Shown: positions 35,301 to 41,969 of the stretch, piece after piece
Position numbering within the stretch: the first letter of the stretch is position 1
Layout of the letters: the number at the start of each line of letters is the position of its first letter
Source: Alkalihalobacillus sp. CinArs1
GTDB taxonomy: Bacteria; Bacillota; Bacilli; Bacillales; Guptibacillaceae
Direction of reading: 5' to 3'
Length of the DNA stretch: 64,000 nucleotides
Assembly: GCF_947387515.1 (NCBI RefSeq)
Contig: NZ_CANDOB010000002.1
Span: 372,001 to 436,000, forward strand
Notes under the pieces: model-generated
Told to the model about the DNA's origin: nothing
The model's input: only the letters and a program-made list of their open reading frames with translations
Database searches by the model: none
Translations under genes and position numbers: made by a program

Positions 35301-36681
35301 ACTTCCAGACATTGAAGCGGGCAACTATACGGTCGTTGCGAGCAGTCGCTTCTATGGTGACGATGCTGATGCAGTATCTGTTGAGTCTGGTGAAACCACG
35401 TTTGCTGATCTTCAGCTTTCCTTAACAAAAGCAAGTGTGGTAGGACGCGTGACAGGAGAGGGTACGGAACCTTTAGCGAATACGCTCGTTCGAATATCTG
35501 ATCAAAATAAAGTAGTTGTAGCAGAAGTTCAGACAGATGCTGACGGGAACTTCCAGTATGAAGGGCTGAACCCTGGAGAGTACAACATCTCAACGATCAA
35601 CCCAGATTATCGAGCAAACGTCGTATCGTTCCAGGCTGAACCTGACGCCCCGACTGTCGTGAATAGTTCACTCGTAGCAATTCCGAGTCGATTTACAGGA
35701 CTCGTTACAGATGCTGAAACAGGTCTTCCGATCGTAGGTGCGATCGTTGAAGTGTTCGATCTCATCAATCGCCCGGTTGCGGTTGCGCTAACGAACATCA
35801 ACGGAAGATACACGATCACAGGACTCAGTGATGAAACGTATGCACTACGTGCATCAGCGCAAGGATATGGCTCTGAAGGAAGGCAGTCCACGTTGTTTGT
35901 GAACGATACGAACGTAGAGAACTTTGCGCTTGGAGAAGCCGCAGCTTCCATTTCAGGTACGGTTCGATCTGCAACGACGGAGGAGCCGATTAGTGAAGCG
36001 ACCATCAGTGTTTTCGATGAAGAAGGCGTGCTCGTTGGAGACACATTCACAGATGAAAATGGTGCGTATACGATTGGGAACCTTAGTGCAGGAACCTTTA
36101 CGGTCGCAGCCGATGCGATCGATTATCTAGAAGATCGGCAGGTAGTGGTGCTAGCAGCTGGTGAAGAGCGTCAAGGAGTCGATTTTGCACTTCGCCCTGG
36201 TGAGGACGGAGGAATCGCTGGCCGGGTAACTGACCGAGGAACAGGAGTACCGATCGATGGTGTGTTGATCAGGCTTTATAATGAAGATGGGACGCTGGTT
36301 CGAGAAGTGAGAACGAACGAAGAAGGAGTTTATTCACTTTCTGGTCTTCCTGTTGGCCTGTATGAAGTCAGGGCGACGAGAGCAGGATATGAACCGTTCA
36401 GCACGACCGTTCGCGTTCGTCCGAATGAGGAAGTCCTCCTTGAAATCAGCTTGGTCTCAACGTCACCAGTGCCGCCACCGGTTCGTGACGAGTATTATAT
36501 TACGACGAATCGAGGAGAGTTCTTACGATTAGATGGAGGGATGGTTCCAACGCTGTTCAGGATGGAGAGCATCAATGAATCAAGAGGATGTGGAACGTTC
36601 TCGTATGTAAGTGAAACGGGAGCGAGGAGAACGATCACGCTCGATCTGTCTTCGATCACGATTAGTCCAGTAAGAGGATAA
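26395..36681 (+). CDS. Giant repeat protein with 35 carboxypeptidase-regulatory-like domains (3428 aa)
   Basis: This single intact frame encodes 3428 residues. Residues 1 to about 220 form a unique N-terminal domain (MPFPNNNQFTPILVGGEVYA). A DUF11-like segment follows (about 225-350: NYEWTGRITLTNIGKSQATI). Then come 35 tandem domains of about 85 residues. Each follows 'xISGxVxDxxTGxPIxGAxV...TDxxGxYxIxxLxPGxYTVxAxAxxY...xETTxxxxxLxPxPG', the CarboxypepD_reg/Cna-B prealbumin-like fold. The last 70 residues form a distinct cap (DEYYITTNRGEFLRLDGGMV) with one cysteine. I see no signal peptide, transmembrane helix or LPXTG, so surface location is unproven. GGAGGTG lies five bases before GTG 26395. 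A long elastic fibre on the spore or cell is a reasonable guess. Confidence 0.85.
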   Translation: MPFPNNNQFTPILVGGEVYADLIKDMNPSQTDIVGDESNPSFYYAYDTINVYFRMRVRADPRNRSKTSFKRNAWGVLLNTSGVAGTYDWMLAVNGLKNRVNLIQNVDKEFNSWKDSAEGTNGKGEPNFQRQIINFDVARVVQADTTFGDSQNFFIDFLIPASTFFSYLDIKPADPIQMVAFTATNNNNYNKDSLRTKEDYEFKDALSDPTTVNDGNVKANLQITKTMISGPTEPVAGQNYEWTGRITLTNIGKSQATILNVVDVVALDVVSVFQATSVSQGSTAYNEGNKTLTWTVGDLEAGESATLDFIENGLFYTSGNQVLNVATGIGFDLFTGQELAIVRSPVTVDVQATGGVAGNVLNQVNGLPEENVSVRLLSGATEIATTQTDAFGDYNFTNIPADTYTLEFSKADFNGVTRVVEVTEDNVTIVNLYLAPVLGNLAGTVNSGGVPISGAKVAISNNIGQEILATTTNGAGEYTLNNLQPGHYVMTVTADGFQSQSIGKDVISNATATENFSLAPNPGIVEGTVTSDGVPIANATVDIIGSTGLVVASATTDAAGECVINRLAPGTYRFRAKAASYQTFNVGFTVLAGQTVEVDVDLLPNPGSLEGRVKDEDTNEDLEGTTIKITNAFGLTIANATTDASGEFAVGSLAPGNYVATFASDGHGAKNFGFYIRSDETTTLDCFLKRLTGVLAGTVVSDGSPVGGAKIDVVANNVVVAKTVANDDGTYTIRGLSPGRYTCIFTADGYSTTTLGALISNNQTFTLDAELQQIFGSLTGAVTTDGGAPLAGAVILVNNSDSDVLVSRRVTDTNGDYSVSDLNPGSYSITASFKNYQSLLGGAIITPGNESELNFSLTPNPSTIVGTIINEETGDRITGESIQMQLIDSNGVLLSTTFSTNEGEFTFENVLVNTYTINANTAAYRSSYASVKTEPGQTVTTSVGLVPLPGFITGTLRDADTNLPIAGATINISNALGFQVDSLITSGDGEFFTVGLPAGIYTMAVVAQGYETALIGEIVPWGFTKSIDIELKANPGSIIGTVTPVAENLIVQLYSLDNQLVNATAADPTGAYQFENLAPGNYILKAAAPNYSVACTGAFVESDTVSNVPMTIKPNPGSISGNIVNDLGTTLANVTISLLDENETPIAYGNTDVDGNYFISNVPPGSYALIAKLMLHTTTSGTVSVEAGQEVQNIDFVMARVLGTISGGVSDFQTGEVITGASVLLRNSLGILIKYTTSDQFGKFLYRNIGPDSYTITCSAPNYSTEITGVIVPPGETTGANVRLKTTVGDIRGQVVDENGDPISGDNIQLKLLGANKELLQALLANSDGSFVIPSLSEGTYFVTATLAGYTANLVSTIITAGEVSNVTVQLSPILATIAGNVVDANTGAPITGTAVFLSLTKSTGVFVSSIYPSENGVYLFDSVLPGSYLLNVNAEGYGNEVITVTVPLEGVEMDIALEQNPGAVTGFVTNQLSSEPLNNAVVTVNNFGKTLESKVVTDSFGQFTFPNLSPGLYRAIVAAEGFSSQSATFEILPDQTTSLSFIITPEPGDLIGTVTDIETGDPIGGVNIQVRYLTPTGPVYATTLTDASGVYHTPGLFAGTYTVIAFAEVGYGSSSASVKVPANGSRTLDFELEPFPAIAEGTIRDETTGEPVPNVFVRLLDIHGSSIQTVNSDMNGFYRFTNFTASQYLISAISPNYQRVQVSINPLPGETVVSDIFFTPEPGGISGIILDAETDSPLVGAQVEVYSPGSTVPVARRTAGASGDFSITGVFPGSFSINAYTINYSQEIKGITVEANETTTLEFRLVPDPVTISGTVVDDTGQPLGNVSVRIIDENEVEVGNGISDIDGNFSVGNLPPGSFTVIAGIDDYAEYTTGVSVPPGGEYSDLTVVMIPLGGTFTGSVVNASTGEGIPGVLISVSTPEGIPIISTNSETNGEFVSPLLSPGMYTVIASSPYFVQDQTGVIVVSNQSTEISFSLEEVGGTIFGTVVGVDGDPIENTSIAIRVLNDNGALLQTLQALSDGTFEVLNLPSGSYRINVIADRYQAATVGAIVENGEITELTVPLSLAGGSIQGTITDTSGAPLPGSFVEVTNVNGVLVATITTDQNGEFLLSDIKVGQLNVKATAPGYGATTIGVIVEPAETSPVQLALSEITGTISGVVTDTDGTPIGNATVTVTDGTNTSVATVISNSDGSYTIPQLDPDQYTVTASESSTGANVVTGTVTPDEETVVDISLIPTGAVVQGTILDVGGEVVVGATVELRSVSPFGPVISTVLTDSDGNYDFGTISNGTYTLVVTAENYGSESGSVLIEAGVPTIQQFALTPDPSSVEGVVTTDGVPAPNTVVRLLDITDTNLFEVQTDAEGRYLIQNINPGIYSLVVNNPDYQSEKQGFTIGAGETTTVNFDLVPRPSAISGRVLNTQTNFPVSGAIVQILYGDSVQPSERAVTDPAGEYTVTGLAPGAYTVIITSPNFDTFTAGATVAANETTTIDGFLTPDPGVVTGTVAGPDGAVAGASVKVIDPNGSVIGSGVTDTSGTCSIGNLPEGIYVVSCTAPDHENAKQGVAITPGEVVTVSFELGANNGSIDGIVTDADGNPQPGTVVNIVSPDGTIVDSVVTDEEGFYTIQNLEPKTYQIIADKPNQPTTSVGGIVEPNDTTTSDVQTPPTFGSITGTITNADGDVLTDRTILVNLFDQNDALITSVQAETNGTYTIPDIKEGNYLLTATTKGFSPASFAIPVEAGEESTLGVPLSPRAGGLSILVVDDVTSTPVTGVVTNVKNETGIPITSAVTDQDGIAVVEDLEPGTVVVSAAAPNYTNSSQGAIIEPGVTKEATLVLSPETGDLAGVITDSNGDPIAGATIQILDSKRSVITTVLTQSNGAYKVFDLALGIYTMLVNSPGYEQQSLSADISSGETTATSISLPSVPGSVKGVVTDSETGALLSRTNVELRLISSSGPVIASTLTDSQGMYVLPDIEAGNYTVVASSRFYGDDADAVSVESGETTFADLQLSLTKASVVGRVTGEGTEPLANTLVRISDQNKVVVAEVQTDADGNFQYEGLNPGEYNISTINPDYRANVVSFQAEPDAPTVVNSSLVAIPSRFTGLVTDAETGLPIVGAIVEVFDLINRPVAVALTNINGRYTITGLSDETYALRASAQGYGSEGRQSTLFVNDTNVENFALGEAAASISGTVRSATTEEPISEATISVFDEEGVLVGDTFTDENGAYTIGNLSAGTFTVAADAIDYLEDRQVVVLAAGEERQGVDFALRPGEDGGIAGRVTDRGTGVPIDGVLIRLYNEDGTLVREVRTNEEGVYSLSGLPVGLYEVRATRAGYEPFSTTVRVRPNEEVLLEISLVSTSPVPPPVRDEYYITTNRGEFLRLDGGMVPTLFRMESINESRGCGTFSYVSETGARRTITLDLSSITISPVRG

Positions 36682-36687
36682 TAAGCT

Positions 36688-36718
36688 AGCCCAGGGACGT
36701 TTGTTCCTGGGCTTTTTC
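36688..36718 (+). terminator. Terminator after the giant gene
   Basis: AGCCCAGGGAC pairs with GTTCCTGGGCT around four bases, followed by five T. Confidence 0.85.
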
Positions 36719-36805
36719 ATTTTTATAACGAAATACGGCCCTCGTTTTATAAGCAAAAAAGTTGTATGCTACAGGATAGAGATTCTTTATAAAGGAGGAC
36801 GGCAG

Positions 36806-37807
36806 ATGAGCCAACCCGATTTAGAACGGATGTGTGAGATATGCGGGCTCGGTAAGCAGATCACGCTACCTGAACGGATTCATGGCGGGCTCTTACACCG
36901 GATGTATGCTGTTTTGACTACGAAAGGGAAATACGCGATTAAAGTGTTGAACGAGGAGGTCATTACGAGACCTTCTGCTGTAAAAAACTTCTTGAATTCA
37001 GAAGAAGTCGCAACGGTCGTGTCGAACGAGATCCCAGCCCTTCCTGCTCTGTGGCTTAACGGTACGTTCCTTCAACAGCTCGATGGACAGTACTTTCTTG
37101 TGTACGACTGGATTGAAGGGGAAAGCCTCAAACCGGTGTCGATCACGAGTGACCATAGCAAAAAAGTTGGCGCGCTGCTTTCAGACATTCATCGGACCGA
37201 TTTTTCCACGTTACACATTCCGTATGACATTGAGGAAAGTGAGGTGACGGACTGGGAGTACTACTTGCACCTCGGTAAAGAAGCCGATGCGCCTTGGGTT
37301 CCGCTATTTGATACGTATGTAGAGAACCTTTACAGGTGGACAGCGATGGCGAAGAAAGCATCCGAAATCCTTTCCTCAGAAGTAGTGATCAGTCATCGAG
37401 ACCTTGATCCGAAAAACGTGCTTTGGTCAAACGGTGAGCCGATCGTCATCGATTGGGAATCGGCTGGGTATATCAATCCGATGCAAGATCTTCTTGAAAC
37501 GGCTGTTTACTGGGCGATGACGGGGGAAGGGAAGATCGACAAAGAGCGCTTTTTCTCATTCATCGACGGCTATAAGAAAACGTGTGAACCGTATGCCGAC
37601 TGGAAAAAGGTACTCGCAACAGGCTTTTCAGGAAAGCTTGGCTGGCTAGAGTACAACCTGAAGCGTTCGCTGAAGCTAGATGGGTCGTTGGATGAAGGAC
37701 AGAAAATGGGTACAGACCAAGTGCTGCAAACGTTAAACGAGATCAAGCAGTATGCCGATTCCCTGCCGACGCTCGAGAATTGGTTGCAGGAGAAGGATAG
37801 AGGATAA
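36806..37807 (+). CDS. Phosphotransferase (APH/choline-kinase-like)
   Basis: This 333-residue kinase-fold protein has the APH-family catalytic loop VISHRDLDPKNVLW (catalytic Asp and Asn) and the metal-binding VIDWESAGYINPMQDLLETA. The N-lobe contains KYAIKVLNEE with the ATP-binding lysine and YDWIEGESL before the hinge. Relatives phosphorylate aminoglycosides, choline, homoserine or methylthioribose, and the substrate is unknown. Start 36806 is set by AAAGGAGG seven bases upstream. The frame from 36701 overlaps the preceding terminator. It is convergent with the oxidoreductase gene, 19 nt apart. Confidence 0.85.
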   Translation: MSQPDLERMCEICGLGKQITLPERIHGGLLHRMYAVLTTKGKYAIKVLNEEVITRPSAVKNFLNSEEVATVVSNEIPALPALWLNGTFLQQLDGQYFLVYDWIEGESLKPVSITSDHSKKVGALLSDIHRTDFSTLHIPYDIEESEVTDWEYYLHLGKEADAPWVPLFDTYVENLYRWTAMAKKASEILSSEVVISHRDLDPKNVLWSNGEPIVIDWESAGYINPMQDLLETAVYWAMTGEGKIDKERFFSFIDGYKKTCEPYADWKKVLATGFSGKLGWLEYNLKRSLKLDGSLDEGQKMGTDQVLQTLNEIKQYADSLPTLENWLQEKDRG

Positions 37808-37826
37808 GGCGGGGGCGCAGCTTTTC

Positions 37827-39296
37827 CTATCGCTTCCCTGCGATCGATTGATACACATGATACCCGCTCGTCGACACGCCGATCGTACCAGCACCTGGGA
37901 ATACGCTATCACCGCAAAGCCATAATCCATCGAGTCCTGTTCGATGCGATAGGCTATTGAACAAGCTGAATTCGTTCGTTTGTGGAAACCCACCGACCAT
38001 ACCATTCGGTCGTTTCGTGAATCGCTCCCAAGCACGAGGGGCACCAGCCATCATCATGTCGATGCCGCTTCTTACTTCAGGGATCACGCGCTCGACGCCA
38101 CTCAGAACTTTTTCCGTTAAGAACGCTTTGTACTGATCGTATTTTTCTTTCGTATCCCAGCGATGAAGCTCTGTATGTGTGCTCACAGTAAGTGTTCGGT
38201 AACCTTGTGGTGCACGTATCCGGTCCTTTGAGCTTGAAAGAGAGAGAAAGAGGTGGTCCCCTTCTGTCATGGTTCCGCCTTCAACCAATACTTGATTGAA
38301 AAGAGCGGTGTATTCTGGAATCACGTTCTCCTCGATCGCAAGGTACATCGTGAACGCTCCCCACTGTGAAATTCTGCTTCTTTTTTGAAGCTTGTTCGGA
38401 AGCTCAAGTTGAAGGGGTTCTGAGAGGAGGGGGACGAAGCTCTGTACAGGAAGATTACAAATCAGATGATCTGCTCTCCAGTTCTCTCCGCGCTGATCGA
38501 CCACAACCCACTTTTTCTTTTCGCGACGAATCGTTTGAATGTGTTTTCGTTTAAACGTTTTGCCACCATGCTCTTCAATATAAGCCTGCAGTTTTTCAGC
38601 GATAGAGAAGAGACCGCCCTCCGTGTAGTATGCGCCTTCATGGTAAATATCGAGTGCGAGCGCTCCCATGAGTGCTGAACATTCACCGCTCGTTGCCTGC
38701 ATGCTGTCGATCAACTGACCATCGATAAAATGGCGAAACGCATGCGCTTCATGAAGGTGATGTTTCTTTAATAGATCACCCATCGTTTTTCGTAAATAAG
38801 GGAGAAGCTTTGGAGTTCCGATGTTGACTGAGAAGAGCAGTTTTCTCCATTCCGTTATGGTGACGGGTGGCAGGACGGGCAGCGGCTTGATGAGTTTCCG
38901 TATTTCAGCACCTATTTTCCACACTTCCTGATAGAACGAGACGATTGCTTCCGCATGATCAGGAAACTGAGAGGTACATTCAGCGAGGTGCCGGTTTCGA
39001 TCAGCATAGTAAGGCATAACAGAAGAACCGTTATACACTCTCATGATTTCGTCTAATTTTACAAACGGAATTGAAAGTCCAAGTTCATCAAAAATGCGGT
39101 GGTGAACGCCGCCTTCCTCAAACCCCATCCCCATCGTCGCACCGACAGGAAACAGGTAATCCTTTCGGCTGAACTTACCGGCAGAACCGCCCCATTCGTT
39201 CGACGCTTCTAGCACCGTCACATTATACCCGTCCTTTGTGAGTAACGCCCCGGCAGTTAATCCACCGATTCCGCCCCCGATGATCGTGATATCCAA
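37827..39296 (-). CDS. FAD-dependent oxidoreductase, phytoene-desaturase (CrtI) type
   Basis: This 489-residue protein opens with the FAD dinucleotide motif ITIIGGGIGGLTAGALLTKD and VTVLEASNEWGGSAGKF. It ends with the C-terminal FAD motif GLWLCGDSVFPGAGTIGVS, the layout of CrtI/CrtISO and related NAD(P)-independent desaturases and isomerases. No other carotenoid gene is in the window, so a carotenoid substrate is not implied. The TTG start at 39296 has GGAGGG six bases upstream. It is divergent from a nucleotidyltransferase gene. Confidence 0.85.
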   Translation of the reverse strand: MDITIIGGGIGGLTAGALLTKDGYNVTVLEASNEWGGSAGKFSRKDYLFPVGATMGMGFEEGGVHHRIFDELGLSIPFVKLDEIMRVYNGSSVMPYYADRNRHLAECTSQFPDHAEAIVSFYQEVWKIGAEIRKLIKPLPVLPPVTITEWRKLLFSVNIGTPKLLPYLRKTMGDLLKKHHLHEAHAFRHFIDGQLIDSMQATSGECSALMGALALDIYHEGAYYTEGGLFSIAEKLQAYIEEHGGKTFKRKHIQTIRREKKKWVVVDQRGENWRADHLICNLPVQSFVPLLSEPLQLELPNKLQKRSRISQWGAFTMYLAIEENVIPEYTALFNQVLVEGGTMTEGDHLFLSLSSSKDRIRAPQGYRTLTVSTHTELHRWDTKEKYDQYKAFLTEKVLSGVERVIPEVRSGIDMMMAGAPRAWERFTKRPNGMVGGFPQTNEFSLFNSLSHRTGLDGLWLCGDSVFPGAGTIGVSTSGYHVYQSIAGKR

Positions 39297-39465
39297 ACGA
39301 ATCCCTCCAAGATTTTCCGGTACTTATATGTTCTATTATAAAGGTGAATCGGACGAGTTGCATGGTTTATGTGTGCTAAGGGCTGTGAGAAATACTGCTC
39401 AATTGCTGAAAATTCATCAGTAGTACGAGATAATGAGGTGGAACCTAGAAGAGGAGGGTCGTCTC

Positions 39466-40062
39466 ATGCAAAGTGGTAGGAATCTTGATTTACAGAGTCA
39501 AATGGAAATGCTAGAAGACATCGTACATAAAAATGAAACGATCGAACGTGTATTGAACGTTGCGCATGCAGAACTCGAAAATTATTACATAGGGGCCGGA
39601 AGCATCGTTCAAACGGTGTGGAATTCCTTATCAGGAAATCCGCTGAATCATGGCATCGGTGATATCGACATCATCTATTATGATGAAGACTTGAGTCGAG
39701 AGAAGGAAAAGCGTACGGAAGAGCACTTGCAAGCGTTACTTCATGACGTGCCGCTTGAAATCGACGTGAAGAACGAAGCAAGGGTTCACCTTTGGTATGA
39801 AGAAAAATTCGGGAAGAAGATCGAGCAGTACGAATCGCTTGAGGACGCCATCAACAGCTGGCCGACGACGGCAACGGCGCTCGGGGTCAGGAAGGATGAC
39901 GAAGGGAATTTCAGAATCTACGCTCCGTTCGGTTTGAACGACCTTTTTACAATGACGGTTCGAGCAAATAAAACGATGGTTACGAGAGAAGTGTATGAAG
40001 CGAAAGCTGCGAAGTGGACGAGCAAGTGGGATCTTCGAGTGATTCCGTGGGAAGATGCTTGA
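39466..40062 (+). CDS. Nucleotidyltransferase family protein (DUF925 type)
   Basis: This 198-residue protein has the nucleotidyltransferase core GAGSIVQTVWN, then GIGDIDIIYYDEDLSREKEK (DxD metal site), then VPLEIDVKNEARVHLWYEEK with the third carboxylate. The INSWPTTATALGVRKDD and LRIYAPFGLNDLF stretches match the NTP_transf_6/YgaR-like family, whose acceptors are unknown. Start 39466 has GAGGAGGG seven bases upstream. An in-frame ATG 11 codons earlier lacks one. Confidence 0.8.
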   Translation: MQSGRNLDLQSQMEMLEDIVHKNETIERVLNVAHAELENYYIGAGSIVQTVWNSLSGNPLNHGIGDIDIIYYDEDLSREKEKRTEEHLQALLHDVPLEIDVKNEARVHLWYEEKFGKKIEQYESLEDAINSWPTTATALGVRKDDEGNFRIYAPFGLNDLFTMTVRANKTMVTREVYEAKAAKWTSKWDLRVIPWEDA

Positions 40063-40109
40063 GTGTAAGTGTTTTCGAGTCGTGTTTTGAAATCAATGGT
40101 GAAAGCAGA

Positions 40110-40140
40110 AAGAACTCCTGATGATAGGAGTTCTTTTTTA
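40110..40140. terminator. Bidirectional terminator
   Basis: AAGAACTCCT pairs exactly with AGGAGTTCTT around six bases and has T-runs on both strands. It lies between convergent genes. Confidence 0.8.
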
Positions 40141-40581
40141 TGAAGAGTAATAGTACTTATCGACGTTGCTTTTTACTTGTGAAAGCATCCTTGCAAGCTC
40201 TTCCGTTTCTTCTTTACTTAAATGTTCTGTCAGCTGCCCTTCTAATTCATCTCGTATTTTATAGAGCTGCGATTGTTTTTCTTTACCGAGATCAGTGAGA
40301 CAGATGATTTTAGAGCGAGCGTCTCCATCTAGTGATTCTCGTGTTACTAGCCCTTTTTGTATCAAGATGTCGATCAGCTTAGAAAGAGAGGAAGCTTTTA
40401 TTCCGAGGTGATGTTGGATGTGAGATTGATTGACTCGGTCTTCGTCATACAGCACAAACATGACGTTCATATGAGAGATACTGAGCCCCTCTTTTACTAA
40501 TCGTTCGTTTTGAAGCTGTTTAACTAAATGGGAAATTTGCTGAACTTGATATCCGATATCATCCTTGTGTGATTTATGCAT
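40138..40581 (-). CDS. MarR-family transcriptional regulator
   Basis: This is a 147-residue winged-helix regulator. QSHIQHHLGIKASSLSKLID is the recognition helix region. It is followed by the wing (LVTRESLDGDARSKIICLTD), the typical 'DxRxxxxxLT' of MarR. The N- and C-terminal helices form the dimer interface. GGAGGG lies nine bases before the ATG. It is divergent from an MFS transporter with a perfect inverted repeat between, so it most likely represses that efflux gene and itself. Confidence 0.9.
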   Translation of the reverse strand: MHKSHKDDIGYQVQQISHLVKQLQNERLVKEGLSISHMNVMFVLYDEDRVNQSHIQHHLGIKASSLSKLIDILIQKGLVTRESLDGDARSKIICLTDLGKEKQSQLYKIRDELEGQLTEHLSKEETEELARMLSQVKSNVDKYYYSS

Positions 40582-40647
40582 TCGGGTATTCCCTCCTAAA
40601 CTAACTGTATTCTAGCATAAAAAAATAAAGAATATCGATAGGAGTTT

Positions 40648-40667
40648 AATTAGTTTCCTAACTAATT
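40648..40667. promoter_or_regulatory. MarR-box operator
   Basis: AATTAGTT and AACTAATT form an inverted repeat around TCCT, 43 nt before the MFS start and about 66 nt before the MarR start. Its size and AT-rich arms suit a MarR dimer. Confidence 0.7.
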
Positions 40668-40709
40668 TAATTGTGGTATGCTGTTTTTCGTAATCAAGGA
40701 GGGAAAACG

Positions 40710-41879
40710 ATGAACAAATTATCGAAAGTTGGCATCTTTTCATTAATGCTTACTGCAAGCTTAACAATCATGGTGGGGAGCGTGATTACACCGGCTCTCA
40801 TAGACATATCACAGCACTACGGAGTAGAGGAGATGGCCACCTGGCTAACGACACTGCCAGCACTTGGCGTTGTTCTTTTCGCACCACTTGCTGGTCGGCT
40901 CATTGACCGAGTGGGCTCCTATCTTTCGTTGTGCATAGGGTTAGTACTGTATGGAGCGCTAGGGGTCTCTGCGATTTGGTTGTCCGGAACGATTCCGATC
41001 TTTACGGACCGGATTTTACTAGGTGGAGCTACAGCAATCGTGATGGCTTCTTCGACAGGTCTTCTTGCTGAATTCTTTGTAGGGGAAGAACGCTTGAAGA
41101 TGGTTGCTCTGCAAGGGATGTCGATCGAAACTGGAGGAATTATCTTTCTAAGTATCGGAGGGGTCCTTGGTGGATTAGGATGGCAGTGGCCATTTATGAT
41201 TTATTTGATCGCGTGGGTTGCGCTTCTATTTATTTTGATCTTCGTGCCTTATAAGAAATCCGTGGTCAAAGAAGAGGCACAAGAACCGAAAACGAGGAGT
41301 ATGAGAACAATTTTTCCAGTGCTGCTATCAGCTTTACTAGCGATGACGATGTTCTTTATCGCATTTATCACACTGCCATTCTACTTAGCAGATCATTTTC
41401 AATTAGGATCAGCGACAACGGGCTATTTCTTAGCTATGATTTCATTTGTAGCCGTCATTTCAGCTAGCATTATGCCTAAAATGGTCAAGAAGTTAACCGA
41501 TTATAAAACGCTTCTCACCGGATTTACTCTGTTTACGCTAGGCTTCTTCCTATTAATCATAGGTCAGAGTTTATTAATCATCACGATCATAGCTGGAATC
41601 GTTATCGGGTTTGGGTTTGGCTTCACGATTCCTCTAGCGAATCATATGGTCGTCGAAAAAAGTAATGTTAGCAATCGTGGAAGGAATCTAGCGTATTTCT
41701 CATCATTTACATTTCTTGGACAATTCCTTTCCTCGCTCGTCGAAGGGACTTCAACGAACCTTGTTATTCTTTATTCCGTTGCTATTTCGATTGGGATCTT
41801 AGTAATTTTGTTTTACTCGCTATGGCTTAAAAAAAGCAGCGCTCGTCAAATGGTACAAGCACAAAAATCGTCGTTCTAA
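40710..41879 (+). CDS. MFS transporter (drug-efflux type)
   Basis: This 389-residue membrane protein has 12 predicted helices. The motif-A loop after helix 2 reads LAGRLIDRVGSYLSL. The fifth-helix segment FLSIGGVLGGLGWQWPFMIYL matches motif C-like export signatures (G...GP..GG equivalent). Start 40710 has AAGGAGGG seven bases upstream. The 13-codon longer frame overlaps the operator region. The MarR partner indicates an inducible exporter. The substrate is unknown. Confidence 0.88.
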   Translation: MNKLSKVGIFSLMLTASLTIMVGSVITPALIDISQHYGVEEMATWLTTLPALGVVLFAPLAGRLIDRVGSYLSLCIGLVLYGALGVSAIWLSGTIPIFTDRILLGGATAIVMASSTGLLAEFFVGEERLKMVALQGMSIETGGIIFLSIGGVLGGLGWQWPFMIYLIAWVALLFILIFVPYKKSVVKEEAQEPKTRSMRTIFPVLLSALLAMTMFFIAFITLPFYLADHFQLGSATTGYFLAMISFVAVISASIMPKMVKKLTDYKTLLTGFTLFTLGFFLLIIGQSLLIITIIAGIVIGFGFGFTIPLANHMVVEKSNVSNRGRNLAYFSSFTFLGQFLSSLVEGTSTNLVILYSVAISIGILVILFYSLWLKKSSARQMVQAQKSSF

Positions 41880-41910
41880 CTACAAGGAAAATCCCACTAA
41901 TAGATCTTAT

Positions 41911-41958
41911 AAAAAAAGCCACACTGCAATCCGTTCAGAATTGAAATGTGGCTTTTTT
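41911..41958. terminator. Bidirectional terminator
   Basis: AAAAAAGCCACA pairs with TGTGGCTTTTTT around a long imperfect loop. It lies between the convergent MFS and nucleoside-transporter genes. Confidence 0.75.
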
Positions 41959-41969
41959 CTACATTCATA

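Noticed and set aside
27891-36050. Antisense and alternate-frame ORFs within the giant gene
   Set aside because: They are shadows created by the biased codon use of the repeats. None has a ribosome site or family match.
26395-36681. LPXTG-anchored adhesin
   Set aside because: The C-terminus ends in LSSITISPVRG with no LPXTG, hydrophobic helix or positive tail. The N-terminus has no signal peptide.
38366-38686. Overlapping frames opposite the CrtI-like gene
   Set aside because: They lie entirely within a well-supported gene and lack translation signals.
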